Shown here piece by piece: positions 62,566 to 64,000 of a stretch of DNA of 64,000 nt. Position 1 is the first letter of the stretch. The number at the start of each line of letters is the position of its first letter. Origin of the DNA: Buttiauxella ferragutiae (GTDB lineage Bacteria > Pseudomonadota > Gammaproteobacteria > Enterobacterales > Enterobacteriaceae); the NCBI RefSeq assembly GCF_001654915.1, contig NZ_LXEQ01000048.1; one strand, 5' to 3'. Under the pieces are notes generated by a model. The model was not told where the DNA came from. It searched no databases and saw nothing but the letters and a program-made list of their open reading frames with translations. Made by a program: the position numbers and the translations under genes.

Positions 62566-62923
62566 AACGTCCATCTTCTCATTATTTCAGTTTGAAAAAA
62601 GACTATCAGTAATGATTTCATTCAGCATCCGGTATTAAACAAAACACGGTGATTAATTGAAAAGAAACAGGATTAATGGTCATTTCAATTGAGCCAGATA
62701 ACGGTCAGTTTAATTGAGGTTTGACAAAGATAAGCTAAGGAAGAATCCAGTGTTTAATCAACCTGATTGCCCTGGTTGCTGATAGCCTCTGAAAGTTCTT
62801 GATACCATCACGTTCTGCCTTCCTCCATAATCTCTGGCCGTTCTGCCAAAAAATCTGTATCTGCTTTAGTAAGGTAAGTTCAACCACCGTGCCATCACGG
62901 TGGTTGAACAACCTTACTCAGCG
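62566..62923. other. intergenic stretch with a long perfect hairpin
   Basis: No gene of quality is seen in these 358 bp. A perfect 14-bp inverted repeat, GTTCAACCACCGTG / CACGGTGGTTGAAC with a 4-nt loop, lies at 62878-62909 and is extended by AAGGT/ACCTT outside one or two unpaired bases. It could be a terminator for the genes on its right or the end of a mobile element. Confidence 0.5.
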
Positions 62924-63012
62924 TTAATCGCAATCGATGATTCCGAGTTGTTTGGCCATAAACAGTTCGTTCCGCTCGACAACTTTCTCGATTAACTCAT
63001 CAAGCTGAAGTT
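62924..63012 (-). pseudogene. gene tail, 28 codons, no start
   Basis: An open frame encodes LQLDELIEKVVERNELFMAK followed by QLGIIDCD and a stop. A stop lies just upstream and there is no start codon before the internal ATG. Amphipathic and coding-like, so probably the 3' end of a lost gene. The family is not recognised. Confidence 0.35.
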
Positions 63013-63014
63013 AT

Positions 63015-63308
63015 TTACTCAACCGCGTGAACAATGCGCAAGTCGCGTTCGACCGCATTGCCTAGAACTGCCAGAGCTTTTTGATATGCAGCAGCTTCAT
63101 ACGCAGCGACCGCTTGTGCGAAATTGGGGAATTCGATCACAACCGTTCGCTCTTTCATTCCCTGTTCCCGCACCTCTTCTGCAATCCCTCTTATGATAAA
63201 CCGCCCTCCTGATGCCTCAATTGCCTTGGTGGCAAGTACCGAATAAGCGGCAAGCACAGTTTGATCCTTAATAGAGCGGTACGAAGTAACCCAATAGGCT
63301 TTGCTCAT
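63015..63308 (-). CDS. DUF1330 family protein
   Basis: A 97-residue dimeric ferredoxin-like protein: KAYWVTSYRSIKDQTVLAAY, ASGGRFIIRG, and VVIEFPNFAQAVAAYEAAAY. AGGAGA 8-12 nt before the ATG at 63308 sets the start; the frame extends to 63344. DUF1330 proteins have no settled activity. It follows the monooxygenase gene by 38 nt and shares its direction with the tautomerase. Confidence 0.85.
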   Translation of the reverse strand: MSKAYWVTSYRSIKDQTVLAAYSVLATKAIEASGGRFIIRGIAEEVREQGMKERTVVIEFPNFAQAVAAYEAAAYQKALAVLGNAVERDLRIVHAVE

Positions 63309-63346
63309 CCTGGTCTCTCCTAATGTATTTTCTGATACCGTCAAAT

Positions 63347-63670
63347 CTATAACTCTTGATCGTCAGAAGTAGTGCATCCAAGAATATTGTCAACGATTAC
63401 CGGGCTTTCCCAATAGGTAATGGAAGGCGTTGTATTGTACGTTTCCTTAATAAATTCGTGCCAACTGTCCGTATACCAGGCCTCCGCTGCAGCCTTCGTC
63501 GTCCAAAGGTATACACCACCGGAGGAGATTCCGTCCTCCGATAAGATGTAGTACTTGCGCACAAGACCTTCGATCGTCTTATATCGAGGTGCTGTTGAAA
63601 GAAATATCTTTTTCCCTTCTTCTCTCGTAATCGCCTTATTAAGTTTCATTGTCACAATAACGGTAATCAT
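63347..63670 (-). CDS. YdhR/ABM-type putative monooxygenase
   Basis: A 107-residue ferredoxin-like protein: MITVIVTMKLNKAITREEGK, FLSTAPRYKTIEGLVRKYYI, GGVYLWTTKAAAEAWYTDSW. This is the layout of YdhR-like antibiotic-biosynthesis monooxygenase-fold proteins. AAGGGG 8 nt before the ATG at 63670. Substrate unknown. With the tautomerase and DUF1330 genes it forms a small-molecule enzyme cluster. Confidence 0.8.
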   Translation of the reverse strand: MITVIVTMKLNKAITREEGKKIFLSTAPRYKTIEGLVRKYYILSEDGISSGGVYLWTTKAAAEAWYTDSWHEFIKETYNTTPSITYWESPVIVDNILGCTTSDDQEL

Positions 63671-63806
63671 ATATATCCCCTTAGAATGAATGTTAGGCCT
63701 GATTTTCGAAAAAACCACGGCTTTTTTTACACGAATACACACGAGGCAAAACTATCTATTAATGGCAAAACGTGATGTTGAACCAGATGGATATAAACGA
63801 AAAAAT

Positions 63807-64000
63807 TTACAGTTCGCCGGTCAAAAACTGTGCCACGCCATGACCAAAACTCCAGTCCGCATCGGAGTTGATAGTGATCGATACCATGACGTCACTTGGA
63901 GCAATTCCGCAGTGTTCCTGAAGCTCACGGCAAAGTTCGTGATAGAAGGTCTTCTTGGATTGTTCCGTTCTTGGTCGAGAAACGACCGAGACAATGACAA
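63807..64000 (-). CDS. tautomerase-family protein, C-terminal part, cut by the window end
   Basis: The last 64 codons are in the window: VIVSVVSRPRTEQSKKTFYH, then ELCRELQEHCGIAPSDVMVS, then INSDADWSFGHGVAQFLTGEL-type end. The SDADWSFGHG motif and the RTEQSK helix start are typical of tautomerase_2-like (MSAD superfamily) proteins with a catalytic N-terminal proline, which lies outside. First visible gene of the - strand cluster. Confidence 0.75.
   Translation of the reverse strand, partial: VIVSVVSRPRTEQSKKTFYHELCRELQEHCGIAPSDVMVSITINSDADWSFGHGVAQFLTGEL

Noticed and set aside
1..64000. CRISPR arrays, tRNA or rRNA genes, intact prophage
   Set aside because: No regularly spaced direct repeats, no cloverleaf with CCA-proximal T-loop sequences and no run of phage structural genes were seen while reading.

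Overview
The window is chromosomal DNA from a member of the Enterobacteriaceae. Many proteins are near full-length matches to Escherichia coli families (YibH, YqjH/YqjI, Tsr, TyrP, TynA, the whole Paa set, FeaR/FeaB, DigH), but gene order differs from E. coli and several blocks are absent from K-12. Buttiauxella, Kluyvera, Lelliottia or a similar genus would fit; the sequence alone does not settle the genus. A perfect 28-bp match to the E. coli dif site at 61590-61617 places the right end of the window at the replication terminus. Two KOPS-like octamers on the + strand point towards it.

Layout. 1-616: left end of an IS3-family element with a frameshifted orfAB. 665-3469: yibI-yibH, a DUF1508 protein, the 57-codon orphan membrane toxin gene ortT, yqfB and ydcH. 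3740-6847: yqjH-yqjI, here in tandem, then tsr with a sigma-28 promoter. 6897-8559: a tripartite hipB-hipS-hipT kinase toxin module. 8873-16594: an eight-gene operon with two flavin monooxygenases, an M20 deacylase, a GNAT acetyltransferase and an amino-acid ABC transporter with two substrate-binding proteins; this is the gene set of S-alkylcysteine (S-(2-succino)cysteine type) salvage. 16605-19382: a TetR regulator divergent from an ABC membrane-domain protein through two palindromic operators, then tyrP. 19655-39347: aromatic amine and phenylacetate catabolism.

The catabolic block is a complete route. TynA oxidises tyramine or phenylethylamine in the periplasm, FeaB oxidises the aldehyde, PaaK makes phenylacetyl-CoA, PaaABCDE epoxidise it, PaaG isomerises, PaaZ opens the ring, and PaaF, PaaH and PaaJ complete beta-oxidation. 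PaaX, PaaY and FeaR regulate or support it. A TumE-type toxin-antitoxin pair sits between paaK and paaX. TyrP with a TyrR box lies next to tynA.

39517-49298: digH, then a type I secretion ABC/MFP pair next to a 1774-residue heme peroxidase with RTX calcium-binding repeats. 50133-60240: trans-4-hydroxy-L-proline catabolism, made of a divergent epimerase and three-subunit D-hydroxyproline dehydrogenase on the - strand, and an AraC-type regulator, deaminase, semialdehyde dehydrogenase, APC permease and Ldh-type imino-acid reductase on the + strand. 60353-64000: terminus-proximal accessory DNA with a KTSC-like small protein, a TacAT-type toxin-antitoxin pair, dif, decayed coding sequence, a DUF6904-like protein, and a DUF1330 / ABM monooxygenase / tautomerase cluster cut by the window end. 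REP/BIME palindromes are scattered between the genes. I saw no tRNA, rRNA, CRISPR array or intact prophage.
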